Below, in pieces: positions 1 through 7,422 of a DNA stretch of 22,507 bases. Location of the stretch: contig BBFS01000078.1 of assembly GCA_001313365.1 (NCBI GenBank), forward strand, positions 1 to 22,507, read 5' to 3'. The DNA comes from Paenarthrobacter nitroguajacolicus JCM 14115 (GTDB lineage Bacteria; Actinomycetota; Actinomycetes; Actinomycetales; Micrococcaceae). Numbering within the stretch: the first letter of the stretch is position 1; each line of letters opens with the position of its first letter. The translations under genes were made by a program, and so were the position numbers. The notes under the pieces are model-generated. The model searched no databases. It was not told where the DNA came from and saw nothing but the letters and a program-made list of their open reading frames with translations.

Positions 1-397
1 TCGACGAGCTGCTGGGGCAAGCCCAGCGCGCCGCCGAGCCATTTACCGCGGCCGAGGTGGAGTCCGCCATGGCACACCACCCGCGGATTGGCGAACGCCC
101 CCCCAAGGCCCAGACCACCGAGGCGGCCATGTCGCGTTCGGAGCAGGCAGGTGTGGATCCCGGCGACAACCAGACAACAGCGGCACTCGCCGAGGGAAAC
201 CGGGCCTACGAAGAAAAATTCGGCAGGGTCTTCCTGATCCGCGCTGCAGGCCGCAGCGCGCAGGAAATGCTGGGTGCCTTCAAGAGCGCCTGACCCACAC
301 CCCCCCCGAAGAAGAAGACACAATCGTGGCCGGCCAGCTGCGGGAGATCGCACTGCTGCGCCTCTCCGGACTGATCAGCGAAGGAGTCAACGCATGA
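1..397 (+). CDS. uraD: OHCU decarboxylase, 3' part (5' end outside window, indels)
   Basis: This is the C-terminal part of 2-oxo-4-hydroxy-4-carboxy-5-ureidoimidazoline decarboxylase, which makes (S)-allantoin in the last step of urate breakdown. The reading frame enters at base 3. The family HPRIG motif is visible (bases 78-92), with the substrate-binding histidine, followed by GER and then SRSEQAG, which carries the conserved acidic residue. A base is missing near 286 and the C run at 300-307 is too long. After that the frame resumes with EEEDTIVAGQLREIALLRL and ends at the TGA at 395. That stop overlaps the ATG of uraH (ATGA), so the two genes are translationally coupled. A 7-C run near 100 probably adds one extra proline (GERPP). 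The uricase gene would be expected nearby outside the window. Family assignment is firm; the indels are inferred to be errors. Confidence 0.88.
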   Translation, partial: RRAAGASPARRRAIYRGRGGVRHGTPPADWRTPPQGPDHRGGHVAFGAGRCGSRRQPDNSGTRRGKPGLRRKIRQGLPDPRCRPQRAGNAGCLQERLTHTPPEEEDTIVAGQLREIALLRLSGLISEGVNA

Positions 398-732
398 GCG
401 TTTCACAAGTAACAACCCACATCCTGGACACCGGTTCCGGCCGCCCGGCGGCGGGTGTCGCCGTCGTACTTTACGTCCGGGAAGGTGACGACTGGACCTT
501 GGTGGCGAAGGGCGAAACCGACGCCGATGGCCGCATCAAGACCCTCGGTCCGGAACGGATTCCCGGTGGTGCTTACCGCCTGAACTTCGCCACCGGCGCT
601 TACTATGAGGCCTCGGCACGGAGACGTTCTTCCCGGAAGTCGACCTGAACTTCACAGTTTCGGACGCCGGCGAGCATTACCATGTGCCGCTACTGCTGAG
701 CCGTTCGCCTTCTCGACCTACCGCGCAGCTAG
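394..732 (+). CDS. uraH: 5-hydroxyisourate hydrolase (transthyretin-like), with indels
   Basis: Hydrolyses 5-hydroxyisourate to OHCU, the step just before UraD. The N-terminus MSVSQVTTHILDTGSGRPA is the conserved strand that opens HIU hydrolases, and the histidine in TTHILD is a catalytic-site residue. Further on TDADGRI and YRLNFATGAYY match the family. Three single-base losses (near 612, 701 and 725) scatter the C-terminus over three frames. Corrected, it reads FFPEVDLNFTV, then EHYHVPLLLSPFAFSTY, then the C-terminal tetrapeptide YRGS that marks HIU hydrolase as opposed to transthyretin. The third loss, which completes YRGS and puts TAG (730-732) in frame, is my inference. At about 113 residues the length is normal. 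The start overlaps the uraD stop by 4 bases. Confidence 0.87.
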
Positions 733-751
733 CCACCCCCCCACCGAGTTC

Positions 752-794
752 ACAGATAAACCCCATGTTCTTCGGAAACATGGGGTTTATCTGT
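752..794 (+). terminator. Perfect 18-bp hairpin after uraH
   Basis: Bases 752-769 and 777-794 are perfectly complementary. The short loop includes C(TTCG)G, an extra-stable tetraloop, with one bulged A. It lies 19 bases after the uraH stop, as expected for a transcription terminator. There is no T tract on either side, so rho-independent action is uncertain and it could also protect the 3' end of the mRNA. Confidence 0.65.
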
Positions 795-812
795 CACTTG
801 GGCGGAGAAAGG

Positions 813-818
813 TACGCT
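813..818 (+). promoter_or_regulatory. Candidate -10 (TACGCT), 7 bases before ATG
   Basis: TACGCT fits the TAnnnT pattern and ends 7 bases before the ATG at 826, which would place transcription start at or next to the start codon. A GAAGG directly before the ATG is too close for a normal ribosome binding site. No convincing -35 is visible. Confidence 0.4.
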
Positions 819-825
819 TGAAGGC

Positions 826-1160
826 ATGGCTTCAGAGGACACCACCCCCCCAACTCCGCCCGTCGCGAGATCACGGTTCGTCGGGCACCCAAGTTCGTAC
901 CCTTCATGATTCTGGGAGCCGTGGTTGGTGCAATCGTGGCTGCAATCATCGCCTACGGCCGCCAGGCCGACCCCGCTTTTGATGCGGGCACGGTGTTCGG
1001 ATTCTTTCTCATCGTCTGCGCAGGCGGCGGCGTCATCCTGTTCTCCATCCTCGCCCTGATCCTGGACCGCCTTAGCGTCAAGCGCACCCAGCGCGCCGTG
1101 GTGGAGCCCGTTCCGGACTCGGTTCCGGATGAAGGACCAGAGAACGACGACGTCCGCTAA
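826..1160 (+). CDS. Small two-TM membrane protein of unknown function
   Basis: A conserved-looking actinobacterial membrane protein of about 110 residues that I cannot name. The 7-C run at 844-850 splits it. With 5 C the protein starts MASEDTTPNSARREITVRR and runs straight into APKFVPFMILGAVVGAIVAA. There are two hydrophobic segments, at roughly residues 28-46 and 58-80, joined by a short polar loop (YGRQADPAFDAG), and a charged tail (RLSVKRTQRAVVEPVPD). Both termini probably face the cytoplasm. It sits between uraH and purF on the same strand, separated from uraH by a strong hairpin, so it is probably its own unit. Function unknown. Confidence 0.78.
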
Positions 1161-1286
1161 GTCAGGCGCCCGGCCCGCCTCTTCACAGGGGTCCCGAATG
1201 TGAGACACACCGCATTTTCGCGGGAACACGCCAGTTCAAGGGGTCACATAGGCACCGGGGGGGAACGTACCACGGCCACAACATGA

Positions 1287-1292
1287 GACAAT
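1287..1292 (+). promoter_or_regulatory. Candidate -10 (GACAAT) 6 bases before purF GTG
   Basis: GACAAT keeps A2 and T6 of the TAnnnT consensus and ends exactly 6 bases before the GTG start of purF. No Shine-Dalgarno sequence precedes that start. This spacing fits a leaderless purF mRNA but is inferred from sequence only. Confidence 0.35.
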
Positions 1293-1298
1293 CGACCA

Positions 1299-2935
1299 GT
1301 GGCACGTGGCGACGGAAAACTTTCTCATGATCTTCTCCCCGGCGAAAAAGGCCCCCCCAGGACGCTTGTGGCGTCTTTGGGGTTTGGGCTCCCGGTGAAG
1401 AAGTAGCAAAACTCACCTATTACGGGCTGTATGCGCTGCAGCACCGCGGACAAGAATCGGCTGGTATTGCTACCAGTGACGGCAAGCGCATCAATGTCTA
1501 TAAGGACATGGGCCTTGTGTCCCAGGTCTTCGATGAGACAACCCTGAACACCCTTACCGGGCACCTGGCCGTTGGCCACTGCCGGTACTCCACCACCGGT
1601 GCAAGCCACTGGGCCAATGCGCAGCCAACCCTGGGTGCGACAGCAACCGGCACGGTTGCCTTGGCTCACAACGGCAACCTGACCAACACCGCTGAGCTTC
1701 GGGAAATGATCCTTGAGCGCAACGATGGCCAGCTGACCGGTGAAATGAAGCAGGGCAACACCTCGGACACCGCACTGGTGACAGCTCTCCTCGAGGGCGA
1801 AGAGGGCAAGACCCTGGAGCAGACTGCCCTGGAGCTGCTGCCCAAGATCAAGGGCGGCTTCTGCTTCGTCTTCATGGATGAGGGAACCCTCTACGCAGCC
1901 CGCGATACCTATGGCATCCGTCCGCTGTGCCTGGGCCGTTTGGAGCGCGGCTGGGTTGTCGCTTCCGAGCAGGCCGGCCTGGCTACTGTTGGCGCGAGCT
2001 TCATCCGCGAGATCGAGCCCGGCGAGTTCATTGCCATTGACGAGGACGGCGTCCGTTCGCAGCGCTTTGCCGAGGCAACCCCCCCGCCGGCTGTGTCTTC
2101 GAATACGTCTACCTCGCCCGCCCGGATGCTGCCATCGCCGGCCGCTCCGTGTACGAGGCCCGCGTGGAAATGGGTCGCCAGCTGGCCCGCGAAAACACGC
2201 ATGAGGCAGACCTTGTTATCCCTGTGCCCGAGTCCGGCACACCCGCCGCTGTGGGCTACGCAGAGCAGTCCGGCATTCCGTTTGCGCACGGCTTCGTCAA
2301 GAACGCCTACGTGGGCCGCACGTTCATCCAGCCGTCGCAGACCCTGCGCCAGCTGGGTATCCGTCTCAAGCTCAATGCTCTGGAATCCGTGATCCGTGGC
2401 AAGCGCATTGTTGTGGTGGATGACTCGATCGTCCGCGGCAACACCCAGCGGGCCATCGTTCGGATGCTCCGCGAAGCCGGCGCCGCCGCAGTGCACGTCA
2501 AGATTTCCTCTCCCCCCCGGTTCAGTGCCCTGCTTCTACGGCATCGACTTCGCGTCCCGCGCGGAACTCATCGCCAACGGCGCCACCATCGAGGAGATCT
2601 CCCAGGCAATCGGCGCTGACTCGCTGGCCTACATCTCCGAAGACGGCATGATCGGCGCTACCCAGCAGCCGCGCGAACGCCTCTGCACGGCCTGCTTCAC
2701 CGGCAAGTACCCCATCGAGCTGCCGCACGCGGACAAGTTGGGCAAGAACCTGCTGGAGCGCACCGACCTTGGCGGCCTGCCTGCTGCAGACGAGGCCGCT
2801 TCGGTGGACGATTCCGAGGACCCTGCCGAGAAGCCGGGCGCCACGGGTTGCGATCCCGGACCCGACGCCGAATTCGAAAACCTGCTTACCGACGCTGATC
2901 GTTTGACCGACGCCGACAAGAAAGAGTCTGTATGA
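1299..2935 (+). CDS. purF: Amidophosphoribosyltransferase (broken by indels)
   Basis: First committed enzyme of de novo purine synthesis: PRPP plus glutamine gives phosphoribosylamine. The GTG start gives MARGDGKLSHDLLPGEKG, then PQDACGVFG, whose Cys23 is the N-terminal nucleophile exposed after removal of a 22-residue propeptide. The class II glutamine amidotransferase domain fills the first half (YALQHRGQESAG, CRYSTTGAS, AHNGNLTN). The phosphoribosyltransferase half carries the PRPP loop VVVDDSIVRGNT. Four cysteines match the B. subtilis-type Fe-S ligands: CVFEYVY, PCFYGID and the pair in LCTACFTGKYP. Three C runs (1352-1358, 2079-2085, 2512-2518) are two bases too long and one G is missing near 2526. 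Corrected, the protein is continuous at about 543 residues, normal plus a short acidic tail. Its TGA overlaps the purM ATG. Confidence 0.96.
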
Positions 2936-4077
2936 GCTCCGCAACACCCGCCGCTGAGAATAACTCCGGTATCACCTACGCCTCTGCGGGTGTCGACGTT
3001 GAAGCGGGCGACCGCGCAGTCGAACTCATGAAGGGCGCCATCAAGGCGACGCACAACTCTTCGGTGATTGGCGGCGTCGGCGGTTTCGCTGGCCTGTACG
3101 ACGTCTCCCGGCTGCTGACCTACAAGAAGCCGCTGCTGGCAACGTCCACTGACGGTGTTGGCACCAAGGTTGCCATTGCGCAGGCCATGGACATCCACGA
3201 CACCATCGGCTTTGACCTGGTGGGCATGGTGGTGGACGACATCGTTGTGGTGGGTGCTGAGCCGCTCTACATGACCGACTACATCGCTTGCGGCAAGGTT
3301 GTCCCGGAGCGCATCGCGGACATCGTCCGCGGTATCGCTGCTGCGTGTTCCGTGGCCGGCACCGCCTTGGTGGGCGGCGAAACCGCTGAGCACCCGGGCC
3401 TCCTGGGTGAGCACGAGTACGACGTCGCAGGTGCCGCAACAGGCATCGTCGAGGCAGACGCCCTGCTCGGCCCGGACCGCGTCCGCGCTGGCGACGTGGT
3501 CATCGGCATGGCTTCCTCCGGCCTGCACTCCAACGGCTATTCCCTGGTCCGCCGCGTCATCAACCACGCCGGCTGGGCCCTGGACCGCCAGGTTTCCGAA
3601 CTCGGCCGCACGCTGGGCGAAGAACTCCTGGAGCCACCCGCGTCTACGCAGCTGACTGCCTTGACCTCGCCCGCACCTTCCCGGTCACGGGCAGTGCAGC
3701 AGTGCACGGTTTCAGCCACGTCACCGGTGGCGGCCTGGCTGCCAACCTGGCCCGTGTCCTCCCGCAGCCTCGTAGCCACGGTGGACCGCAACACCTGGGA
3801 ATTGCCTGCGATCTTCAAGCTGGTCTCCGAGCTCGGCAACGTTCCGCTGGCGGACCTGGAGCGCACGCTGAACCTCGGTGTGGGCATGGTTGCCATTGTT
3901 TCCGCCGAAGCAGCCGATGCTGCAGTGGCCCGCCTCAACGACCGCGGCCTGCCGTCCTGGGTCATGGGTACCGTTTCGGCTGACAGCGACTCGATCGACA
4001 AGACCGGCCCGGACTACGTCCAGGGCGCCAAGGGCGTCGACGGCGGCGCTGTCCGTTTGGTGAACGCCTACGCCTAA
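2932..4077 (+). CDS. purM: Phosphoribosylformylglycinamidine cyclo-ligase (scrambled centre)
   Basis: AIR synthetase closes the imidazole ring of purines using ATP. The start ATG overlaps the purF stop (ATGA), so the pair is coupled. Visible family segments are ITYASAGVDVEAGD, the ATP-site STDGVGTK, VGMVVDDIVVVGAEPL, LVGGETAEHPG and ASSGLHSNGYSLVR. The frame stays open for 381 residues, but bases of about 3634-3766 are read in the wrong frame: a C is lost near 3634 and two Gs are lost near 3766. In the correct frame this stretch reads TRVYAADCLDLARTFPVTG and then HGFSHVTGGGLAANLARVL, the expected PurM sequence. The open frame therefore hides about 44 wrong residues. A clear terminator follows. 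Confidence 0.96.
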   Translation: MSSATPAAENNSGITYASAGVDVEAGDRAVELMKGAIKATHNSSVIGGVGGFAGLYDVSRLLTYKKPLLATSTDGVGTKVAIAQAMDIHDTIGFDLVGMVVDDIVVVGAEPLYMTDYIACGKVVPERIADIVRGIAAACSVAGTALVGGETAEHPGLLGEHEYDVAGAATGIVEADALLGPDRVRAGDVVIGMASSGLHSNGYSLVRRVINHAGWALDRQVSELGRTLGEELLEPPASTQLTALTSPAPSRSRAVQQCTVSATSPVAAWLPTWPVSSRSLVATVDRNTWELPAIFKLVSELGNVPLADLERTLNLGVGMVAIVSAEAADAAVARLNDRGLPSWVMGTVSADSDSIDKTGPDYVQGAKGVDGGAVRLVNAYA

Positions 4078-4099
4078 GCGCGTTATCGCTTCATAAAGA

Positions 4100-4139
4100 G
4101 AGCGGCCGGGCAGTCATAGACTGCCCGGCCGCTCTTTTT
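4100..4139 (+). terminator. Rho-independent terminator after purM
   Basis: A 14-bp GC-rich stem (4100-4113 with 4121-4134), a 7-base loop and five Ts follow the purM stop by 22 bases. This is a textbook intrinsic terminator for the purF-purM unit. Confidence 0.92.
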
Positions 4140-4287
4140 GTATGCATTTGAGTCAGTAGGGACACCCATATTCGTTCCCGCTGCGGAAAAGGGCGTCCGA
4201 CACCCACATCCGGGCAGCGCCGACCCGTTTGCGAGGCACTTGGGAATATGCGCGGCGCCCGGCCGCTCTTTTCTGTTGCTGCCTTTC
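4140..4287. other. Gap between purM terminator and VOC gene
   Basis: I see no gene here. Bases 4257-4272 repeat exactly the 16-base right arm plus T tract of the purM terminator (GCCCGGCCGCTCTTTT, also at 4123-4138). The second copy could be a remnant of a duplicated terminator. It can also pair with the left arm at 4100. Confidence 0.5.
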
Positions 4288-5064
4288 CTAGACCTGTACG
4301 AGGCTTAGGACACCACCCTGGGGGGGTCCTGAATAGTGGCAAGTGACCCCCGTTTCGGGTTTAGCCTCCGGTTCAACGAGGAGCTCTCCCCCCGGCTGCT
4401 GCTGCTGCTTCCGCTGCTTTTCGCAGATCCGCTACGCCGAAGTAGATCTGCCAGCCGGCCTCGTCACCTTCATCGGCAGGAACTATGCCAGCCACTTCGT
4501 CACCCTTGACCATCAGCGTGCTGTAGCTGCCGCCGTCGTCCTGGGGATATTCGGTGACCTCATGCCCGAAAAGCTGCTGGAAGAACGCGACGGCGGCTTG
4601 CGGCTCGGGCGTCAGCAATTCCGCCCAGGCCAACGCCCCGGGCTCGTTGAACAAGTGACTGCCACATGGGTGCCGGCCTGCCAGATGCCCGTGGTGCCAC
4701 CGCCCGGAGGCTCAATGAACGCCAAGACCCCCGGTGTCGGCCACAGCCTCTGGGCCGAACTGGAGTTTCCCTCCCGCGTGGACCGCGTCCTCCGCGATTT
4801 CCTCGGTGTCGGTGGCCGAAATGTAGATGTTCCACTGGCCACGCGTTCCGGCGGCTCCTGCATGGAGTTCTGCGGGGGGGCGATCACAGCCACCAACTGA
4901 TCCTTGACGAAGGCCTGCGCATAACTGCGGCCATCCGGCGTGGGCAGGTCCTTGAAAGTCCAGCCGAAGACCTGTTCATAGAAAGTCTTGGCTGCCGCGA
5001 CGTCCCGTGTCTGAAGATCGGCCCAGCACGGCTCTCCACTGGCATAGTGCTTTCGTGATGTCAT
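4288..5064 (-). CDS. Two-domain VOC (glyoxalase/dioxygenase-fold) protein, indels
   Basis: A protein of about 258 residues made of two vicinal-oxygen-chelate modules, resembling the mycobacterial Cfp30B-type antigens; substrate unknown. The N-terminus GEPCWADLQTRDVAAAKTFY and QVFGWTF start module 1. FNEPGALAWAELLTPEP, FFQQLFGHEV and YFGVADLRKAAEAAAAAGG belong to module 2. The end, restored by shortening the run at 4320-4326, reads ATIQDPQGGVLSLVQV, typical of the family. Indels lie near 4320, 4336, 4386, 4664 (lost G), 4730 and 4874-4880. The correct frame through the middle reads RGQWNIYISATDTEEIAED. The start ATG overlaps the stop of the upstream VOC gene by 4 bases, so the two are one operon. 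Metal-ligand residues cannot be assigned safely from sequence alone. Confidence 0.85.
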
Positions 5065-5841
5065 GCTGCCAAGCCTGTCATGATGCTGAACGCTGCTCCC
5101 GCTGGATCCATGAGAACTGCCATTCGCCCAACTCCAGACACATCAAAAGCCGGTGCAATGATATGGCTGCCCAGCTCAACTGCCTGCTTCACCGTGTCAT
5201 CAATGTCCACCACGTTGAAGTACGTCATCCAGAACGGTGACAGGCCTTCAATAGGCAACTTAAGCACCCGCGATTCGCTTTCCATCCACCAGCAGGCTCG
5301 TGTACTCCTGCAGGTCGCCGGCCGGCGCAGTCTCGCTGGTGCAACCTGTCACAGCCTCGTAGAACGCCACGGCCTTGTGGACGTCATCTGTCTGCAGTTC
5401 ATTCCAAATCATGGTCCCGGGCTCGTTGACCAAGCCCGAACCGGGATGGTTACCGGCTTCCCAGAAGCCGATCTGAGCACCCGTCGGATCTGTGGCGAAG
5501 AACATACGTCCGCTGCCGTTGGGAACCGTGTCTGGAGGGAAAAGCAGGGTTCCGCCAGCGCCTTCCACGCGCCGGGCGGCCTCGTCAGCGGAATCAACGG
5601 CAAGATAGTTCGCCCAATAGGAAGGCATTCCCTCCGGGGCATCGGGCAGTTGCTGCATCATTCCGGCGACGTAGCGGCCTTTGAGCTTGGCCATGTAATA
5701 GGTCATGCCATTTCCGGCATCCATGGCATCCAGCTCCCACCCGAAGAGGTCGCTGTAAAACTTCTTGGAAACTTCTATGTCGGTGGAGGACAGGTCCACC
5801 CAGCACGGTGTTCCCTGCTGATAACTCTCGACCTCCGGCAT
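5061..5841 (-). CDS. Two-domain VOC protein, paralogue of its neighbour
   Basis: Second member of a tandem pair, about 260 residues and built the same way. Module 1 opens with YQQGTPCWVDLSSTDIEVS and KKFYSDLFGWELD, and continues with MTYYMAKLKGRYVAGMM. Module 2 has NEPGTMIWNELQTDDVHKAV, FYEAVTG and the ending MDPAGAAFSIM. I chose the ATG at 5841 because GAAAGGGAAATCC upstream is a good ribosome binding site; the open frame extends further but that part looks non-coding. A frameshift near 5280 (DG then ESESRVLKLPIEGL) splits the gene. It is upstream of and overlaps the other VOC gene. Family role is ligand or metal binding; the actual reaction is unknown. Confidence 0.85.
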
Positions 5842-5879
5842 GGATTTCCCTTTCGATGCGCCCGAACCCCAGCCTACGC

Positions 5880-5936
5880 AAAAAAGAGCCCCCCCAGGGT
5901 ACGCCAAAGAATGGCGTGGCCTGGAGGCCCTTTTCA
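5880..5936 (-). terminator. Hairpin with T tracts on both strands
   Basis: ACGCC (5901-5905) pairs with GGCGT (5913-5917) around a 7-base loop. The stem extends outward through CCAGG/CCTGG and GC-rich flanks. The minus strand ends in six Ts and the plus strand in four. It lies between the DUF3073 gene and the VOC pair, so it probably ends DUF3073 transcription. The 7-C run within the stem is likely inflated. Confidence 0.75.
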
Positions 5937-6024
5937 AAAGATATACGGCATTCGGAAATGCTCGATGACCTTGTACGACGGCGGTCCGCAACTCAGTGCC
6001 ATAAGCACCTGTTGGTTGCGACAG

Positions 6025-6250
6025 CTATCCGATCCGACGGGTGTCTACCTCGTCGTCGTCATCTTCCGCGTACTTGTCCTCGTAGGCCGAATAGTCCGGC
6101 TCCGGGGGGATCGTCGGGGAAGTGGCTCTTGACACGACTGGACGGACCCGTGAGCTCCCGCTCAAGTGCCGAATAGTCAGTGTTCGGGGAATAGTACTTA
6201 ATATCCCGAGCCTGCTTGGTAGCTTTTGCCTTTTGACGGCCGCGCCCCAT
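6025..6250 (-). CDS. DUF3073 family protein (one indel)
   Basis: A small hydrophilic actinobacterial protein of 74 residues after correction. The N-terminus MGRGRQKAKATKQARDIKYY followed by SPNTDYSALERELTG is diagnostic of DUF3073. The C-terminus is acidic (YEDKYAEDDDDEVDTRRIG). The basic head plus acidic tail suggests nucleic-acid or ribosome association, but the function is unknown. The 6-C run near 6104-6109 should be 5, giving FPDDPPEPDYSAYEDK. A purine-rich GGGGG tract 8 bases before the ATG is the ribosome binding site. It is monocistronic, with a terminator downstream. Confidence 0.93.
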
Positions 6251-6465
6251 GGCGTGACCCCCCCTTTTGTACTTGGACCGGAGGTGGTCACCTTGCTATC
6301 GGTGAGGCCCCCCCGGAATGTTTGGTCAATTTGTCGTATGTCTAGATTACATGCTTTCGGGGGGGTGCCTGCGCGCCACCACGGCCCCCGCGTCCGAGCC
6401 GACTACGGTTGAAACCACGCGGTTACACCTCCAAGAGAAGCAAAAATTGGGTAGAGTCTGCCTCA

Positions 6466-6504
6466 ATGCGGCTCCACAGCAGGAAGGCACACCCCGGAAT
6501 ATGA
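6466..6504 (+). CDS. Possible 12-codon leader ORF
   Basis: ATG at 6466 opens MRLHSRKAHPGI, whose TGA (6502-6504) overlaps the ATG of the next gene (6501) as ATGA. A -10-like TAGAGT (6452-6457) lies 8 bases upstream, so this start may be at or near the mRNA 5' end. Such a frame could couple translation to the downstream gene. It is short and could be chance; indels nearby add doubt. Confidence 0.25.
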   Translation: MRLHSRKAHPGI

Positions 6505-7413
6505 GCCAGGACAACACTTCACCCCCGTGACGGTTCACGACGCGAACAAGGCGAGGATGGAGTGCCCCCCTGCGCCCCAAACACCACCTTCGCCGGGTCA
6601 GCAACCGCCATCCGCTCCCTGGGTGCCACCCTCGGGTCTGCAACCGGATCCCGCACCCGAGCTCGATCCTGACTTTGTTACCAATCCGGCAGGCCAGCCC
6701 GATCCCGCGATGCCACCCACGGATGCACAGCCAGCTGGGGGGGATTCAGCGTCGCCGGAAAATGCCCATGCACCCGTTTACGCCAATGCGCCTGCTTACG
6801 CGGGGCAGCAACCCTTCGCCGGCCAACAGCCATACACGGGTCAGGAATGGAGGCCGGAGCCGCAGGGCGATCAAGCCCTGCACGGACAGCCGGAACCTCA
6901 TGGTGATCCGGTCAAGCGGCAGCGGTTGGTTATCGGCGGAATCGTTGTTGGCGTGCTCATACTCATTGGCGTTGTGATTTGGGTCCTGCTCAACTTGCTG
7001 GGCACCCGGCCGGAAGCCGCCGTATCCACACCCAGTGCAGCTCCGACCGCCGGCCCACTCCCCCCCGTGATACAGAGGCTAAGGACTTCCAAGTGGGTGA
7101 CTGCTTTGCCGACTTTGATGCCAACGCCTCAAAAGCCAGGGCCGTAGCCTGCGACACCGAGCACTCGGCCCAACTCGGCGCCGTCCACACATACGGATCT
7201 GATGAATCCTTCCCTGGAACCAATGCCCTCAGGGACAAAGGGCGCGAGGTTTGCAAGGACGTGAAGCTCAACGCAGCGGCCGACAATTACGTGCTGCTTC
7301 AGCAGAACGTTTACCCGAGCACCACCAGTTGGGATCGGGGCGACCGCCGCGTTGATTGCTTCATCGTGGTGGATTCCGGCAACACCATCACCGAAGATCT
7401 CCTCGCGAAGTAG
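6501..7413 (+). CDS. Proline-rich, membrane-anchored septum-formation-domain protein
   Basis: About 302 residues. The first 135 or so are rich in Pro, Gln and Gly (APQTPPSPGQQPPSAPW, GQQPFAGQQPYTGQE) and lack hydrophobic cores, so they are probably disordered and cytoplasmic. One transmembrane segment follows (about residues 141-165, VIGGIVVGVLILIGVVIWVLL). The extracytoplasmic part starts FQVGDCFADFD and carries VACDTEHSAQLGAVH, EVCKDV and VDCFIV. This pattern of four cysteines resembles the actinobacterial Septum_form domain. Runs near 6531 (5 C for 4), 6565 (6 C for 5) and 7070-7076 (7 C for 5) break the frame; without correction the reading stops after MSQDNTSPP. The gene converges on clpB with 9 bases between stops. 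The precise role is unknown. Confidence 0.78.
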
Positions 7414-7422
7414 CCTGAAACG

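Noticed and set aside
1299..2935. Phase variation or pseudogenisation through poly-C tracts in purF and others
   Set aside because: The tracts affect nearly every gene including essential ones, sit inside conserved motifs, and are accompanied by losses in short GG/CC runs. An artefact explains this better than biology.
2629..3567. 312-residue open frame on the minus strand
   Set aside because: Antisense to the purF/purM junction, both of which are certain genes.
5080..6132. 350-residue open frame on the plus strand
   Set aside because: It overlaps the VOC genes and DUF3073 on the opposite strand, and its translation shows no family motif.
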